Shown here: one piece after another, positions 8,459 through 17,505 of the stretch
Layout of the letters: each line of letters opens with the position of its first letter
Numbering within the stretch: position 1 is the stretch's first letter
Source: Caulobacter sp. BP25
GTDB lineage: Bacteria; Pseudomonadota; Alphaproteobacteria; Caulobacterales; Caulobacteraceae
DNA length: 64,000 nucleotides
Reading direction: 5' to 3'
Assembly: GCF_002737755.1 (NCBI RefSeq)
Contig: NZ_PEGH01000018.1
Span: 186,001-250,000 of the forward strand
Program-made: the position numbers and the translations under genes
The notes under the pieces: generated by a model
What the model was told of the DNA's origin: nothing
What the model saw: only the letters and a program-made list of their open reading frames with translations
Databases searched by the model: none

Positions 8459-9456
8459 CCGCCGCGGCCCTTCGGCTGGGCGTTGGCAAGCTGGCGCCAG
8501 GCCTGGTGGCGGGTCTGGCCCTGGCCGTTCTCGCCAAGCTGCTGTCCCAGACCCTGCACGCCCCTGCGCCGCTGATCGCGGTGGTCCTGGGCATGATGCT
8601 TGGGGCGCTTGGCCTGCAAGCCCAGCTCGGCGCGGGCCTCGATGTCTTCGCCAAGCCTGGTCTGCGTCTGGGCGTCGCCATGATGGGCGCACAGATCAGC
8701 TGGGCCGAGTTCGCCGCCTTGGGCGGTCCGGCCATTGTGGCCAGCGGCGTCGTCGTGCTGGGCGGTCTAGCCATCGGCGCGGCGGCGGGGTTGGCCTTGG
8801 GTCTGCCCTTCGCCGAGGCCCTGATCGCGGCGGCGGCCTGCTCGATCTGCGGCGCCTCGGCCGCCCTGGCCGCCTCGCAGGCCGCGCCGGCCAGCCCGGC
8901 CAATCAACGCACGACCGCCCTGGTCATCGTGGGCGTGAACTTGCTCTCCACGGTCGCCATGCTGGCCTATCCGCCGCTGGCCAGCGCCGTCGGACTGACC
9001 GCGCACCAGGCGGGGGTCTTCTTTGGCCTGTCCATTCATGACGTCGCCCAGGTGGCGGGAGCCGGGGCTTCGGTGTCGCCGGAGGCGGCCAGCACGGCGG
9101 CTCTGGCCAAGCTGGCGCGGATCGTCTGGCTGGGCCCTGCGGTGGTGCTGATCGGCCTTGTCCTGACCCGAAGCCGCGAAGGCGGTCGTGTCGCGGGCTT
9201 GCAGGCGCCGCCGGCTTTCGTGTTGGGATTCGCGGCATTGGCGGCCGCGCGGGGCCTGAACCTGATCCCGCCTGTTCTGGTCTCCACCCTCGCGGCGTGC
9301 TCCGGCTTTCTACTGCTGGCCGGAGTCGGCGCCATCTCGGCCATGCTGGGCCCCAAGGCTCTGTTGCAGGTCAGGCCGCGTCTGGCGGTGGCGCTGGGAA
9401 CGGCCACGGTCGCGGTGGCCGGACTGGCCTATGCGCTGACGACATTATTCTTCTAA
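8455..9456 (+). CDS. YeiH family putative sulfate exporter
   Basis: A 333-residue polytopic inner-membrane protein of the UPF0324/YeiH family. Signatures include LRLGVAMMGAQIS, AACSICGASAALAAS and FGLSIHDVAQVAGAGASVS. About ten hydrophobic segments are visible. Family members are annotated as sulfate/sulfonate exporters, but direct biochemistry is sparse. It overlaps the upstream DUF6356 gene by four bases. The Lrp-type regulator divergently upstream takes the place that a LysR regulator often holds next to yeiH. Confidence 0.88.
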   Translation: MTAAALRLGVGKLAPGLVAGLALAVLAKLLSQTLHAPAPLIAVVLGMMLGALGLQAQLGAGLDVFAKPGLRLGVAMMGAQISWAEFAALGGPAIVASGVVVLGGLAIGAAAGLALGLPFAEALIAAAACSICGASAALAASQAAPASPANQRTTALVIVGVNLLSTVAMLAYPPLASAVGLTAHQAGVFFGLSIHDVAQVAGAGASVSPEAASTAALAKLARIVWLGPAVVLIGLVLTRSREGGRVAGLQAPPAFVLGFAALAAARGLNLIPPVLVSTLAACSGFLLLAGVGAISAMLGPKALLQVRPRLAVALGTATVAVAGLAYALTTLFF

Positions 9457-9522
9457 CGATCAAGGCTTGGCTGAGCACGAAACCGACTCCATGGTCGCGT
9501 CCATGAGTCGGAGGGACCCTCA

Positions 9523-10953
9523 GTGAGCTTCTGGACGCGCCGAAAGGCCATCGACACCATCACCGCCGGACACGCGGACAGCCATCAGCTGAAGAAGACC
9601 CTCAGCTGGCCCCATCTGGTGGCCCTTGGCGTCGGCGCCATTGTCGGCACCGGCATCTACACCCTGACCGGCATCGGCGCGGGCCTGGCCGGTCCGGGCG
9701 TCATCCTGTCGTTCCTGATCGCGGGCGCGGTCTGCGCCTGCGCCGCCCTCTGCTACGCCGAGCTATCGACGATGATGCCGGCGGCCGGCAGCGCCTACAC
9801 CTACAGCTACGCCGCCATGGGCGAGCCGGTCGCCTGGTTCGTCGGCTGGAGCCTGATCCTCGAATACACCCTGGTCTGCGCGGCCGTGGCGGTGGGCTGG
9901 TCGGCCCACGCGCACGGCTTGTTCAAGGCTATGGGTTTCCCTGACGCTCTGCTGGCTGGCCCGCATGCGGGTGGGCTGATCAACCTGCCGGCCGTGATCA
10001 TCTCGATGGCGGTGGCGGGTCTTCTGGCTCTCGGCACCCGCGAGAGCGCCGTGGTCAACATGGTCCTGGTGGCGGTGAAAATCCTCGCGCTGATCGTCTT
10101 CGTTGTCCTGTGCCTGCCCGCCTTCGACGCCAGCCACTTCGCGCCGTTCATGCCCTACGGCTTCTCGGCCGCGCCGGGGCCCGACGGGGTGAAGATCGGC
10201 GTGATGGCTGCGGCCAGCCTGATCTTCTTCGCCTTCTATGGTTTCGACGCGGTCTCGACCGCCGCCGAGGAGACCAAGAACCCCAAGCGCGACCTGACGA
10301 TCGGCATCGTCGGCTCGATGGCCGCCTGCACGGCGATCTACATGATCGTCGCCGCCGTCTCGATCGGCGCGTCGCGCACCGAGGTGTTCTCCAAGAGCGA
10401 GGCGCCGCTGGTCTTCATCCTGGAGAGCCTTCAGTACCCGAAGGTCGCCCAGCTGGTGGCCCTGGCGGCGGTGATCGCCCTGCCGACGGTGATCCTGGCC
10501 TTCATGTACGGCCAGAGCCGCATCTTCTTCGTGATGGCTCGCGATGGTCTGCTGCCGCGCGCTCTGTCGCGGGTGAACGCCAAGACCGGTACGCCGGTGA
10601 TGATGACTCTGCTGACGGGCGCACTTTCGGCGGTGCTGTCGGGCCTGCTGTCGCTAAAGGACATCGCCGAGCTGGCCAACGCCGGCACGCTGTGGGCCTT
10701 CATCGCGGTGGGCGCTTCGGTGATCCTGCTGCGCCTGCGCGAGCCAAACCGTCCGCGCGTCTTCTCCACCCCGATCTGGCAGGTCGTGGCCCCCGCCGGC
10801 ATCCTAGGTTGCCTCTATCTGTTCATCAGCCTGCCGGTGAAGACCCAGGTCTACTTCCTCTACGCCCACCTGATCGGCGCGGCGATCTACCTGGCCTACG
10901 GCGTGCGCAAGAGCGTGCTGGCCCAGGCGGAGAAGGCCTCGAAAGGCGCGTAG
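9523..10953 (+). CDS. APC superfamily amino-acid permease (CAT-like)
   Basis: A 476-residue, 12-segment inner-membrane transporter. The N-terminal helix-1 motif GVGAIVGTGIYTLTG and the following CYAELSTMMPAAGSAYTYSY are typical of the cationic amino-acid transporter branch of the amino acid-polyamine-organocation superfamily (GkApcT/YfnA-like). Translation starts at GTG 9523, well spaced after GGAGGGA at 9510-9516. A nearer ATG at 9503 opens only a seven-codon frame. Import of an amino acid by proton symport is expected, but the exact substrate cannot be read from the sequence. Confidence 0.9.
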   Translation: MSFWTRRKAIDTITAGHADSHQLKKTLSWPHLVALGVGAIVGTGIYTLTGIGAGLAGPGVILSFLIAGAVCACAALCYAELSTMMPAAGSAYTYSYAAMGEPVAWFVGWSLILEYTLVCAAVAVGWSAHAHGLFKAMGFPDALLAGPHAGGLINLPAVIISMAVAGLLALGTRESAVVNMVLVAVKILALIVFVVLCLPAFDASHFAPFMPYGFSAAPGPDGVKIGVMAAASLIFFAFYGFDAVSTAAEETKNPKRDLTIGIVGSMAACTAIYMIVAAVSIGASRTEVFSKSEAPLVFILESLQYPKVAQLVALAAVIALPTVILAFMYGQSRIFFVMARDGLLPRALSRVNAKTGTPVMMTLLTGALSAVLSGLLSLKDIAELANAGTLWAFIAVGASVILLRLREPNRPRVFSTPIWQVVAPAGILGCLYLFISLPVKTQVYFLYAHLIGAAIYLAYGVRKSVLAQAEKASKGA

Positions 10954-11026
10954 GGGAAGGCTTCCATTCTCAAGGGTCATCGCTACAGTTCTGGTCAAAA
11001 CAGATGTTTGACCGGGAGAAACGCGT

Positions 11027-12175
11027 ATGGCCCTCGACCTTGAGACCCGCGAGCAGCTGATCGACACGGTGGCGCGCTTCGTTGCAGAGCGGCTGCGTCC
11101 GATCGAGGCCAAGGTCGCCGAGGACGACGCGGTGCCCGCCGAGGTCATCGAGGAGATGAAGGCGCTCGGCCTCTTCGGCCTCTCGATCCCGGAAGAATAC
11201 GGTGGCCTGGGTCTGGGCATGGAGGACGAGGCGCTGGTGGCCATCGAGCTGGGCCGCGCCTCGCCCGCCTTCCGCTCGGTGTTCGGCACCAATGTCGGCA
11301 TCGGCAGCCAGGGCCTGGTCATGTTCGGCGACGACGCCCAGAAGGCTAAATGGCTGCCAGGGGTCGCGTCCGGCGAAGTGATCACCTCGTTCGCCCTGAC
11401 CGAACCCGAGGCCGGCTCGGACAGCGGCGCGGTGCAGACGCGCGCCACGCTGGACGGCGACGCCTACGTCCTGAACGGCGCCAAGCGCTACATCACCAAC
11501 GCCGGCAAGGCCTCGCTGTTCACGGTAATGGCCCGCACCAATCCCGACGTCAAAGGCGGGGGCGGGGTGTCGGCCTTCCTTGTGCCGCGCGATCTTCCCG
11601 GTCTCTCGGTCAGCAAGCCCGAGAAGAAGATGGGGCAGCAGGGCGCCCACATCCATGACGTCACTTTCGACAACGTCCGCGTGCCCGTCGAGAATCGCCT
11701 GGGCGCGGAGGGCGAGGGCTTCAAGGTCGCCATGCAGGTGCTGGACCGCGGCCGCCTGCATATCGCCGCCGTTTGCGTGGGCGTTGCCGAGCGGCTGATC
11801 GCCGACTGTGTGGCCTATGCTTCCGAGCGCAAGCAGTTCGGCCAGCCGATCGCCAACTTCCAGCTGATCCAGGCGATGATCGCCGACAGCAAGACCGAAG
11901 CCCTAGCCGCCCGCGCGCTGGTGCTCGAAACTGCCCGCAAGCGAGACGCCGGCGTCGGGGTCACGCTGGAGGCGGCGGCCAGCAAGCTGTTCGCCTCGGA
12001 GATGGTCGGCAAGGTCGCCGACCGCGCGGTGCAGATCTTCGGCGGCGCCGGCTATGTCGCCGACTATGGAATCGAGCGCCTCTACCGCGACGTCCGAATC
12101 TTCCGAATCTACGAGGGCACCAGTCAGATTCAGCAGCTGATCGTCGCGCGGGAGACGCTCAAGCAAGGCGGCTGA
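11027..12175 (+). CDS. acyl-CoA dehydrogenase
   Basis: A 382-residue FAD flavoprotein of normal length that oxidises an acyl-CoA to the 2-enoyl-CoA and passes electrons to ETF. Both family signatures are present: FALTEPEAGSDSGA in the flavin/substrate region and a C-terminal helix region (QIFGGAGYVADYGIERLYRDVRIFRIYEGTSQIQ). The catalytic base should be the Glu of YEGTSQIQ (about residue 363), as in short/medium-chain enzymes. It stands alone, with no ETF, thiolase or CoA ligase adjacent. Chain-length preference is unknown. Confidence 0.94.
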   Translation: MALDLETREQLIDTVARFVAERLRPIEAKVAEDDAVPAEVIEEMKALGLFGLSIPEEYGGLGLGMEDEALVAIELGRASPAFRSVFGTNVGIGSQGLVMFGDDAQKAKWLPGVASGEVITSFALTEPEAGSDSGAVQTRATLDGDAYVLNGAKRYITNAGKASLFTVMARTNPDVKGGGGVSAFLVPRDLPGLSVSKPEKKMGQQGAHIHDVTFDNVRVPVENRLGAEGEGFKVAMQVLDRGRLHIAAVCVGVAERLIADCVAYASERKQFGQPIANFQLIQAMIADSKTEALAARALVLETARKRDAGVGVTLEAAASKLFASEMVGKVADRAVQIFGGAGYVADYGIERLYRDVRIFRIYEGTSQIQQLIVARETLKQGG

Positions 12176-12355
12176 GCGATTTGGATGCGTGGCGGTTTGT
12201 CGCACGCGTCGCACATGCGTGGCTGCGTCGTCGCGTCGCATGGCGGGGTTGAAATCCCTATTAACGTTGGTCCCAGGCGCGTCGGCCGAGGCTCCCCGCG
12301 TTGAGTTTTGAGCGAGGGCGAGCGCGGCAAGCTGACGCACGTCTGGCGAGTATGT

Positions 12356-12370
12356 TTAAGCCGACATTAA
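12356..12370 (+). promoter_or_regulatory. CtrA-type box upstream of globin receptor gene
   Basis: TTAA-GCCGACA-TTAA matches the full CtrA recognition pattern TTAA-N7-TTAA. It lies 50 bp upstream of the ATG of the globin-coupled receptor, a plausible promoter position for cell-cycle control. Binding itself is inferred. Confidence 0.6.
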
Positions 12371-12419
12371 GTACGCCGCCGCGAGCCTTTCCGCTGCACC
12401 CAGCAGATGGAGCACGGCC

Positions 12420-14039
12420 ATGAGCCACGACTACGCGATCAACGAGCGAGTGGCGTTCATGGGGATCGACGACAAGGCTCGAGGAGCCCTGCGCGATCTT
12501 CGGCCTGTCGTCGGAAAGGCGATCGGGCCGGCCCTGGCGAGCTTCTACGCCAAGGTGGCCGCCACGCCCGAGACGCGGAAGTTCTTCAAGGACGACCAGC
12601 ACATGGCGGCCGCTAGCGCCCGCCAGAAGAGCCATTGGGATGGCATTGTCCAGGCAGAGTTCAGCGAGGACTATGTCCGCGCCGTCCGCGCCATTGGCGA
12701 GACACACGCCCGGATAGGCCTTGAGCCCCGCTGGTATATCGGCGGCTACGCCGTGGTCAGCGACCACCTGATCCGTTCGGTGCTGGAGTCGGTCTGGCCC
12801 AAGGGCTTCATGAGCAAGGGCGGTGTGGTCGAGGCTGGCGAGGCGCTGAGCGCCCTGATGAAAGCCGTCCTGCTGGACATGGATTTCGCCATCTCGATCT
12901 ATCTTGAGACGATCGACAACGAGCGCAAACGCCTTGAGGCCGAGCAGCGGAAGAGCCAGGAATGCCAGGCCCAGATGGTCGCGGCGCTGGGCGAAGCGCT
13001 GGACCGACTGGCTCAAGGCGATCTGAAGGCGCGGCTGGACGTCGACGTCGTCGCCGAGTTCCAGAAGCTGAAGAACGACTTCAACAACGCCGTGACCTTG
13101 CTGGACCAGGCCATGGCGGGGGTCAACGCGGCCACGGACGGCATCCGCTCGGGAACCGATGAAATCAGCGTCGCCGCCGACGATCTGGCGCGTCGCACCG
13201 AGCAGCAGGCGGCGAGCCTTGAGGAGACCGCCGCGGCGCTGGACGAGATCACTCAGACGGTCCGTCGCGCGGCTGACGGCGCTAAGCAGGCGCAGGACGT
13301 GGTCGCGGGCGCCAAGTCGGAAGCCGAGCGTTCGGGCGTCGTGGTCGACCAGGCCGTCGCGGCCATGGGCGAGATCGAGACCAGCTCGCGCGAGATCGGC
13401 AACATCATTGGCGTGATCGACGAAATCGCCTTCCAGACCAACCTGCTGGCGCTGAACGCCGGCGTCGAGGCCGCCCGGGCGGGCGAAGCCGGCAAGGGCT
13501 TCGCGGTTGTCGCTCAGGAGGTACGGGCCCTGGCCCAGCGCTCGGCCGAGGCCGCCAAGGAGATCAAGGCTCTGATCGGCGCCTCGACCAAACAGGTCGA
13601 AGCCGGCGTCGGGCTGGTGGGGCAGACGGGCGACGCGCTGAAGGGCATCGTCGGGAAGGTCGCCGAGATCGACGAACTGATCGTCCAGATCTCCGCCTCG
13701 TCGCAAGATCAGGCCCGGGGGCTCTCCGAGGTGAATATCGCCGTCAATCAGATGGACCAGGTGACGCAGCAGAACGCGGCGATGGTGGAGCAGACTACGG
13801 CCGCCACCCATTCGCTGAAGAGCCAGACCGCCGAGTTGGCGCGTCAGGTCGCGACCTTCTCGATTTCCGGCCGCTCCGTGGCGTCCCCCGCCCAGGCCGT
13901 GTCCACGCCGACGCCCGCCCCTACGCCAGCGCCACGTCCGGCCCCCGTCGCGCGTCCCACAAGCCGTCCAGGCGCCTCGGCGTCCGTTTCCCGAGGCGGC
14001 GCGGCCGTGGCCTTGAAGGAAGAGTGGGAAGAGTTCTAG
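12420..14039 (+). CDS. globin-coupled methyl-accepting chemotaxis protein (soluble)
   Basis: A 539-residue cytoplasmic receptor without transmembrane segments. Residues 1-175 form a protoglobin-type sensor domain whose proximal haem ligand should be His96 in [16 protein letters not shown], so oxygen or another gas is the likely signal. A short linker follows, then a methyl-accepting signalling domain with the invariant hairpin tip ([46 protein letters not shown]). A Pro/Ala-rich tether ends in EEWEEF, which resembles the CheR/CheB docking pentapeptide. A CtrA-type box lies upstream and an intrinsic terminator downstream. It is separated from the che operon only by a small reverse-strand gene, as I recall for C. 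crescentus. Confidence 0.93.
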   Translation: MSHDYAINERVAFMGIDDKARGALRDLRPVVGKAIGPALASFYAKVAATPETRKFFKDDQHMAAASARQKSHWDGIVQAEFSEDYVRAVRAIGETHARIGLEPRWYIGGYAVVSDHLIRSVLESVWPKGFMSKGGVVEAGEALSALMKAVLLDMDFAISIYLETIDNERKRLEAEQRKSQECQAQMVAALGEALDRLAQGDLKARLDVDVVAEFQKLKNDFNNAVTLLDQAMAGVNAATDGIRSGTDEISVAADDLARRTEQQAASLEETAAALDEITQTVRRAADGAKQAQDVVAGAKSEAERSGVVVDQAVAAMGEIETSSREIGNIIGVIDEIAFQTNLLALNAGVEAARAGEAGKGFAVVAQEVRALAQRSAEAAKEIKALIGASTKQVEAGVGLVGQTGDALKGIVGKVAEIDELIVQISASSQDQARGLSEVNIAVNQMDQVTQQNAAMVEQTTAATHSLKSQTAELARQVATFSISGRSVASPAQAVSTPTPAPTPAPRPAPVARPTSRPGASASVSRGGAAVALKEEWEEF

Positions 14040-14107
14040 AGGGAGCGAGGTTCCGATGCGGAGCTGGCCTATCGCCGGTCCGCGTTCTGTCGCACGCATA
14101 GTAAGAC

Positions 14108-14144
14108 GCCCTCGCCGAGCGATCGGCGAGGGCGTTCTTTTGTT
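14108..14144 (+). terminator. intrinsic terminator after globin receptor gene
   Basis: An 11-bp perfect stem, GCCCTCGCCGA / TCGGCGAGGGC with a GCGA loop, is followed by GTTCTTTTGTT. It ends transcription of the globin receptor gene. Confidence 0.88.
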
Positions 14145-14162
14145 CCACCAGGGGGGTGACGC

Positions 14163-14474
14163 TTATGCGCCGCCCGGGAAGCGGAACGGAACTTTCACGG
14201 TGCCGGTCTTGGCGCCCATCGGCAGCTTTTCAGCGATGCACATGGCGGCCTTGTCGAAGCCCTTGCCCGCGGCGCTGTTGTCGACGACCTTGCAGTCCGA
14301 CAGCTTGCCAGCGTCAGCGGTGCATTCCAGCATCACCTGAGCGGCGTCGCGGGTGTTGGCGAACTGCTGCAGGCAACGGCCCATCTGGTCTTCGAAACCG
14401 CCGGCGGCCGAAGCGGCCTGGGCGACGAAAAAGCTGCCGGCGATTCCCGCGGCAATAGCGATCGGATATTTCAT
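14163..14474 (-). CDS. small exported protein with TonB C-terminal-like fold
   Basis: A 103-residue protein with a cleavable-looking signal peptide (MKYPIAIAAGIAGSFFVAQAASA). The mature part has four cysteines and a segment reading KLSDCKVVDNSAAGKGFDKAA, ending TGTVKVPFRFPGGA. That spacing resembles the TonB C-terminal domain family (G-x-l-x-x-C-x-V-x-x-S through to VPFRF). It would be a periplasmic single-domain version without the membrane anchor. The start is the ATG at 14474; the upstream extension is not signal-like. It sits between the two receptor genes on the opposite strand. Function is unknown, and the four Cys suggest two disulfides. Confidence 0.78.
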   Translation of the reverse strand: MKYPIAIAAGIAGSFFVAQAASAAGGFEDQMGRCLQQFANTRDAAQVMLECTADAGKLSDCKVVDNSAAGKGFDKAAMCIAEKLPMGAKTGTVKVPFRFPGGA

Positions 14475-14818
14475 CCCGCTGCTCCTAGTAGTGTTTCTAC
14501 GTCCCCTGGACGATGCGCCAACTGGACGCAGGAGCAAATTCTCAGGGCGCAGTTAATATATTCTAAGCTTTGTAAGAATATTCGAGATTTACTTTCAGGT
14601 AACCATGGCGATCTCGCGGATGATGGCCCTGTGTGGTTACGGCGCTCCTTATAATCGCACTCGCGGACGCTGCGACCAAACGCCCATTTCGAGGCTTTCG
14701 GGCGCATTTATCTCGAATTCCTTTTAACCAAGTCAGAGTCTGTTAGGACTCTATCTGGATTATCTCCTCTCAGTTTGGCGACCCGTGGGCACGGGCCGCT
14801 GGTTGGAGGGGACCTACG
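14475..14818. other. divergent promoter region of mcpA operon and small exported gene
   Basis: This 344-bp gap is markedly more AT-rich than the genes around it, especially 14550-14600. TTAACC occurs at about 14725-14730 as a half CtrA-like site without a good second half. The mcpA leader has a perfect inverted repeat AGAGTC-N6-GACTCT at 14735-14752 and a CCCGTGGGCACGGG hairpin near 14782-14795. A strong GGAGGGG ribosome-binding site comes before the ATG at 14819. No open frame of interest was seen. Confidence 0.55.
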
Positions 14819-16792
14819 ATGAAACGACTTCGTCTCGTCGATCTACCGTTGATCATTAAGATCGGCTTCGCGCCGGCCTTCGCGCTGCTTATGCTGGCCC
14901 TGATGGCCGGCGGGGCTATCATTGTTCAGAAGAGCCAGTCGGCCGCGCTGAAGCAGGTCGTCGAGAACGACATGCGTCAGAACATGGAGATCCAGAAGAT
15001 CTCCAAGCGCATCTCGAACATCAACGGCGAACTGTTCGTCGTCATGACGCACAAGGCTGGCAACATCGACGTCGACAAGAACGACGCTCGCATGGCCGCC
15101 ATCCTGGCCGAGACGGACGCGGTGAAGAAAGATCTGCTCGCGTTGAAGAGCAAGCTGCCGGCCGACGAGCAACCGAAGATCAACGAACTGATCAAGTCTA
15201 TCGAGGAATGCCGTAGCGCCATCGACACCGTCAGCGGCATGATCGGCGTGGACTTCGGCATGGCCGCCGGCTTCATCGCCCCCTTCGAAGAACAATACGC
15301 CAAGATGACGGGCGTGCTGGACCAGGTGGTCGCCGCCGCCAACACGCGCGTGGCCAAGGAGACGGCCAAGCGTCAGGCCGAAGCCACCGCCGCGATGAGC
15401 ATCACCGTTATCCTCTCGCTGGTCACCCTAGCCGCCGTCGGCGCACTGGCGTTCCTGACTGTGATGACGACCCGCAAGTCGATCAACGACATCGCCGGCG
15501 CTACCGACAAGCTCTCCAAGGGCGACAACAAGATCGACCTAGAGAAGCTGACGCGCGGCGACGAACTGGGCGCCATCGTTTCGGCTCTGAAGGTCTTCCG
15601 CGACAACCAGCTGCACCTTGAGCAGCTGCGCGCCGAGCAAGAGAAGTCCGCCGCCCTGACTGCGGACGAACGCCGCGCCAAGGAAGCCGCCGCCGCCGCC
15701 GCCGCCCAGGAAAGCGCCCTCGTGGTCACCAGCCTGGCCGAAGGCCTGGAGAAGCTGGCTCTGGGCGACCTGACCTTCCGTGTCAGCGCCGAGTTCCCCG
15801 GCGACTACCGCAAGCTGAAGGACGACTTCAACGCCGCCATGAGCTCGCTGCAGGAGACGATGAAGGTCATCGCCGCCTCGACGGACGGCCTGCGCACCGG
15901 CGCCGACGAGATCGCTCACGCCTCCGACGATCTGTCGCGCCGCACCGAGCAGCAGGCCGCCAGCCTGGAAGAAACGGCCGCCGCTCTGGATCAGCTGACC
16001 GCGACTGTTCGTCGCACGGCCTCGGGCGCCCGCCAGGCCTCGGACGTTGTCTCCACGACCCGTGGCGAAGCGACGCATTCCGGCCAGGTTGTGCATCAGG
16101 CAGTCTCCGCAATGGGGGAGATCGAGAAGAGCTCGGGCCAGATCAGCCAGATCATCGGCGTGATCGACGAGATCGCCTTCCAGACCAACCTTCTGGCCCT
16201 GAACGCCGGCGTCGAAGCGGCGCGGGCGGGCGAGGCGGGTCGCGGCTTCGCCGTCGTGGCCCAGGAAGTTCGCGCTCTGGCGCAGCGTTCGGCCGAGGCC
16301 GCCAAGGAGATCAAGACTCTGATTTCCTCGTCGACCCAGCAAGTCAGCCAAGGCGTCAGCCTGGTCGGCCAGACCGGTGAAGCGCTGCAGCGTATCGTGA
16401 CGAAGGTTGGTGAGATCGACGCTCTGGTCACCGAGATCGCGGCCTCCGCCGCGGAGCAGGCGACTGGTCTGAACGAAGTGAATACGGCCGTGAACCAGAT
16501 GGACCAAGTCACTCAGCAGAACGCCGCCATGGTCGAGCAATCGACCGCCGCGACGCACTCGCTGAAGGGCGAGACCGCCGAGCTGGTTCGCCTGATGGCC
16601 CGCTTCCAAGTGGGTGCGGCCGCCTCGTCCTACTCGCGCCCGGCCCCCGCCGACGCGACTCATCACGCTCCGGCGCGCAACCCGGTGGCCGAGCAGCAGG
16701 CCCGTCTGAACAGCTTCGCCCGTCCGGGTCGGAGCAGCGGTTCGGCGGCGGTCGCTCAAGCCCCCGTCACGGAAGGTTGGGAGGAATTCTAA
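14819..16792 (+). CDS. mcpA: methyl-accepting chemotaxis protein McpA (transmembrane)
   Basis: A 657-residue inner-membrane chemoreceptor opening the che operon. One transmembrane helix spans about residues 14-36 and a second about 193-215. Between them lies a periplasmic helical-bundle sensor of about 155 residues. HAMP-like segments follow, including [25 protein letters not shown], then the signalling hairpin ([32 protein letters not shown]). The protein ends in EGWEEF, a probable CheR/CheB tether. It shares almost all of its signalling domain with the globin receptor. The stop overlaps the next ATG (TAATG). Name and order follow the C. crescentus che operon. The ligand is unknown. Confidence 0.94.
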   Translation: MKRLRLVDLPLIIKIGFAPAFALLMLALMAGGAIIVQKSQSAALKQVVENDMRQNMEIQKISKRISNINGELFVVMTHKAGNIDVDKNDARMAAILAETDAVKKDLLALKSKLPADEQPKINELIKSIEECRSAIDTVSGMIGVDFGMAAGFIAPFEEQYAKMTGVLDQVVAAANTRVAKETAKRQAEATAAMSITVILSLVTLAAVGALAFLTVMTTRKSINDIAGATDKLSKGDNKIDLEKLTRGDELGAIVSALKVFRDNQLHLEQLRAEQEKSAALTADERRAKEAAAAAAAQESALVVTSLAEGLEKLALGDLTFRVSAEFPGDYRKLKDDFNAAMSSLQETMKVIAASTDGLRTGADEIAHASDDLSRRTEQQAASLEETAAALDQLTATVRRTASGARQASDVVSTTRGEATHSGQVVHQAVSAMGEIEKSSGQISQIIGVIDEIAFQTNLLALNAGVEAARAGEAGRGFAVVAQEVRALAQRSAEAAKEIKTLISSSTQQVSQGVSLVGQTGEALQRIVTKVGEIDALVTEIAASAAEQATGLNEVNTAVNQMDQVTQQNAAMVEQSTAATHSLKGETAELVRLMARFQVGAAASSYSRPAPADATHHAPARNPVAEQQARLNSFARPGRSSGSAAVAQAPVTEGWEEF

Positions 16793-17076
16793 TGGCCGCC
16801 ATTGCGCTGCCTGAAAATCTGGATCTGAAGGCCGCGGTCCCTCTCAAGACCGCGCTTCTAGAACGCCGCGGCGCCCCGATCGAGATCGAGGCCGATAGGG
16901 TGCGGCGCTTTGGCGGGCTTTGCCTGCAGGTCCTCCTGGCGGCCCGCAAGGCCTGGGACCATGACGGTCAACCCTTTTCCATCAAGGGGCCTTCCGAGGC
17001 CTTCGTAGAAACCACCCGTCTGTTCGGCGCTGAAAAGGCGCTTCTGTCGGCGGAATTCCAAGGAGCTGAATCGTGA
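16792..17076 (+). CDS. cheX: STAS-domain chemotaxis protein (CheX of Caulobacter)
   Basis: A 94-residue single STAS-like domain protein (LDLKAAVPLKTALLERRGAPIEIEADRVRRFGGLCLQVLLAARKAW). It lies between mcpA and cheY with one-base and four-base overlaps, so it is tightly co-translated. In C. crescentus the gene at this position is called cheX, but it is not the CheC/CheX phosphatase fold of Thermotoga or Borrelia. The start is the ATG overlapping the McpA stop, preceded by the GGAGG within the last McpA codons. Its biochemical role is not known; a scaffold or anti-sigma-antagonist-like interaction is only inferred. Confidence 0.85.
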   Translation: MAAIALPENLDLKAAVPLKTALLERRGAPIEIEADRVRRFGGLCLQVLLAARKAWDHDGQPFSIKGPSEAFVETTRLFGAEKALLSAEFQGAES

Positions 17077-17438
17077 CGCAGACGGTTCTTACGGTCGACG
17101 ACTCCCGCACCATGAGGGACATGCTGCGCATGGCCTTGGCCGGCGCGGGCTTCAACGTGGTCGAGGCCGTCGATGGCGAGCACGGGCTTGAGGTCCTCTC
17201 GGCCCACCGTCCCGATGTGATCATCACGGATATCAACATGCCCAAGCTGGACGGCTTTGGCTTTATCGAGGCGGTGCGCGTCGACGACGACTATCGCGCC
17301 ATCCCGATCCTGGTCCTGACCACCGAAAGCGACCCGGCCAAGAAGCAGCGGGCCCGTGAGGCCGGCGCGACGGGCTGGATCGTGAAGCCGTTCAATCCGG
17401 AAAAGCTGGTCGACGCCATTCGCCGCGTCGCCGCCTGA
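17073..17438 (+). CDS. cheY: CheY response regulator (first in operon)
   Basis: A 121-residue single-domain receiver. It has the acidic pair (VDDS), the phospho-acceptor Asp53 in IITDINMPKLDG, the conserved Thr84 and Lys105 (IVKPFNPEK). It starts at GTG 17073, overlapping the STAS gene's stop (GTGA) after AGGAGCT. As CheYI it would be phosphorylated by the CheA encoded next and act on the flagellar motor switch or as a phosphate sink. Which of the three receivers in this operon is the main motor effector cannot be told from sequence alone. Confidence 0.93.
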   Translation: MTQTVLTVDDSRTMRDMLRMALAGAGFNVVEAVDGEHGLEVLSAHRPDVIITDINMPKLDGFGFIEAVRVDDDYRAIPILVLTTESDPAKKQRAREAGATGWIVKPFNPEKLVDAIRRVAA

Positions 17439-17505
17439 TCCAGCGAGCACTTCGCCGCTTAGATTTGAATACCCGTTGCTAGACGCGAATTAGGACGTAC
17501 GGGAA

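Noticed and set aside
9503-9526. ATG at 9503 as start or leader peptide for the permease
   Set aside because: It stops after seven codons; GTG 9523 with GGAGGGA is the better start.
14700-14735. CtrA box in the mcpA promoter
   Set aside because: Only one half (TTAACC) fits; the partner half at N7 has two or more mismatches.
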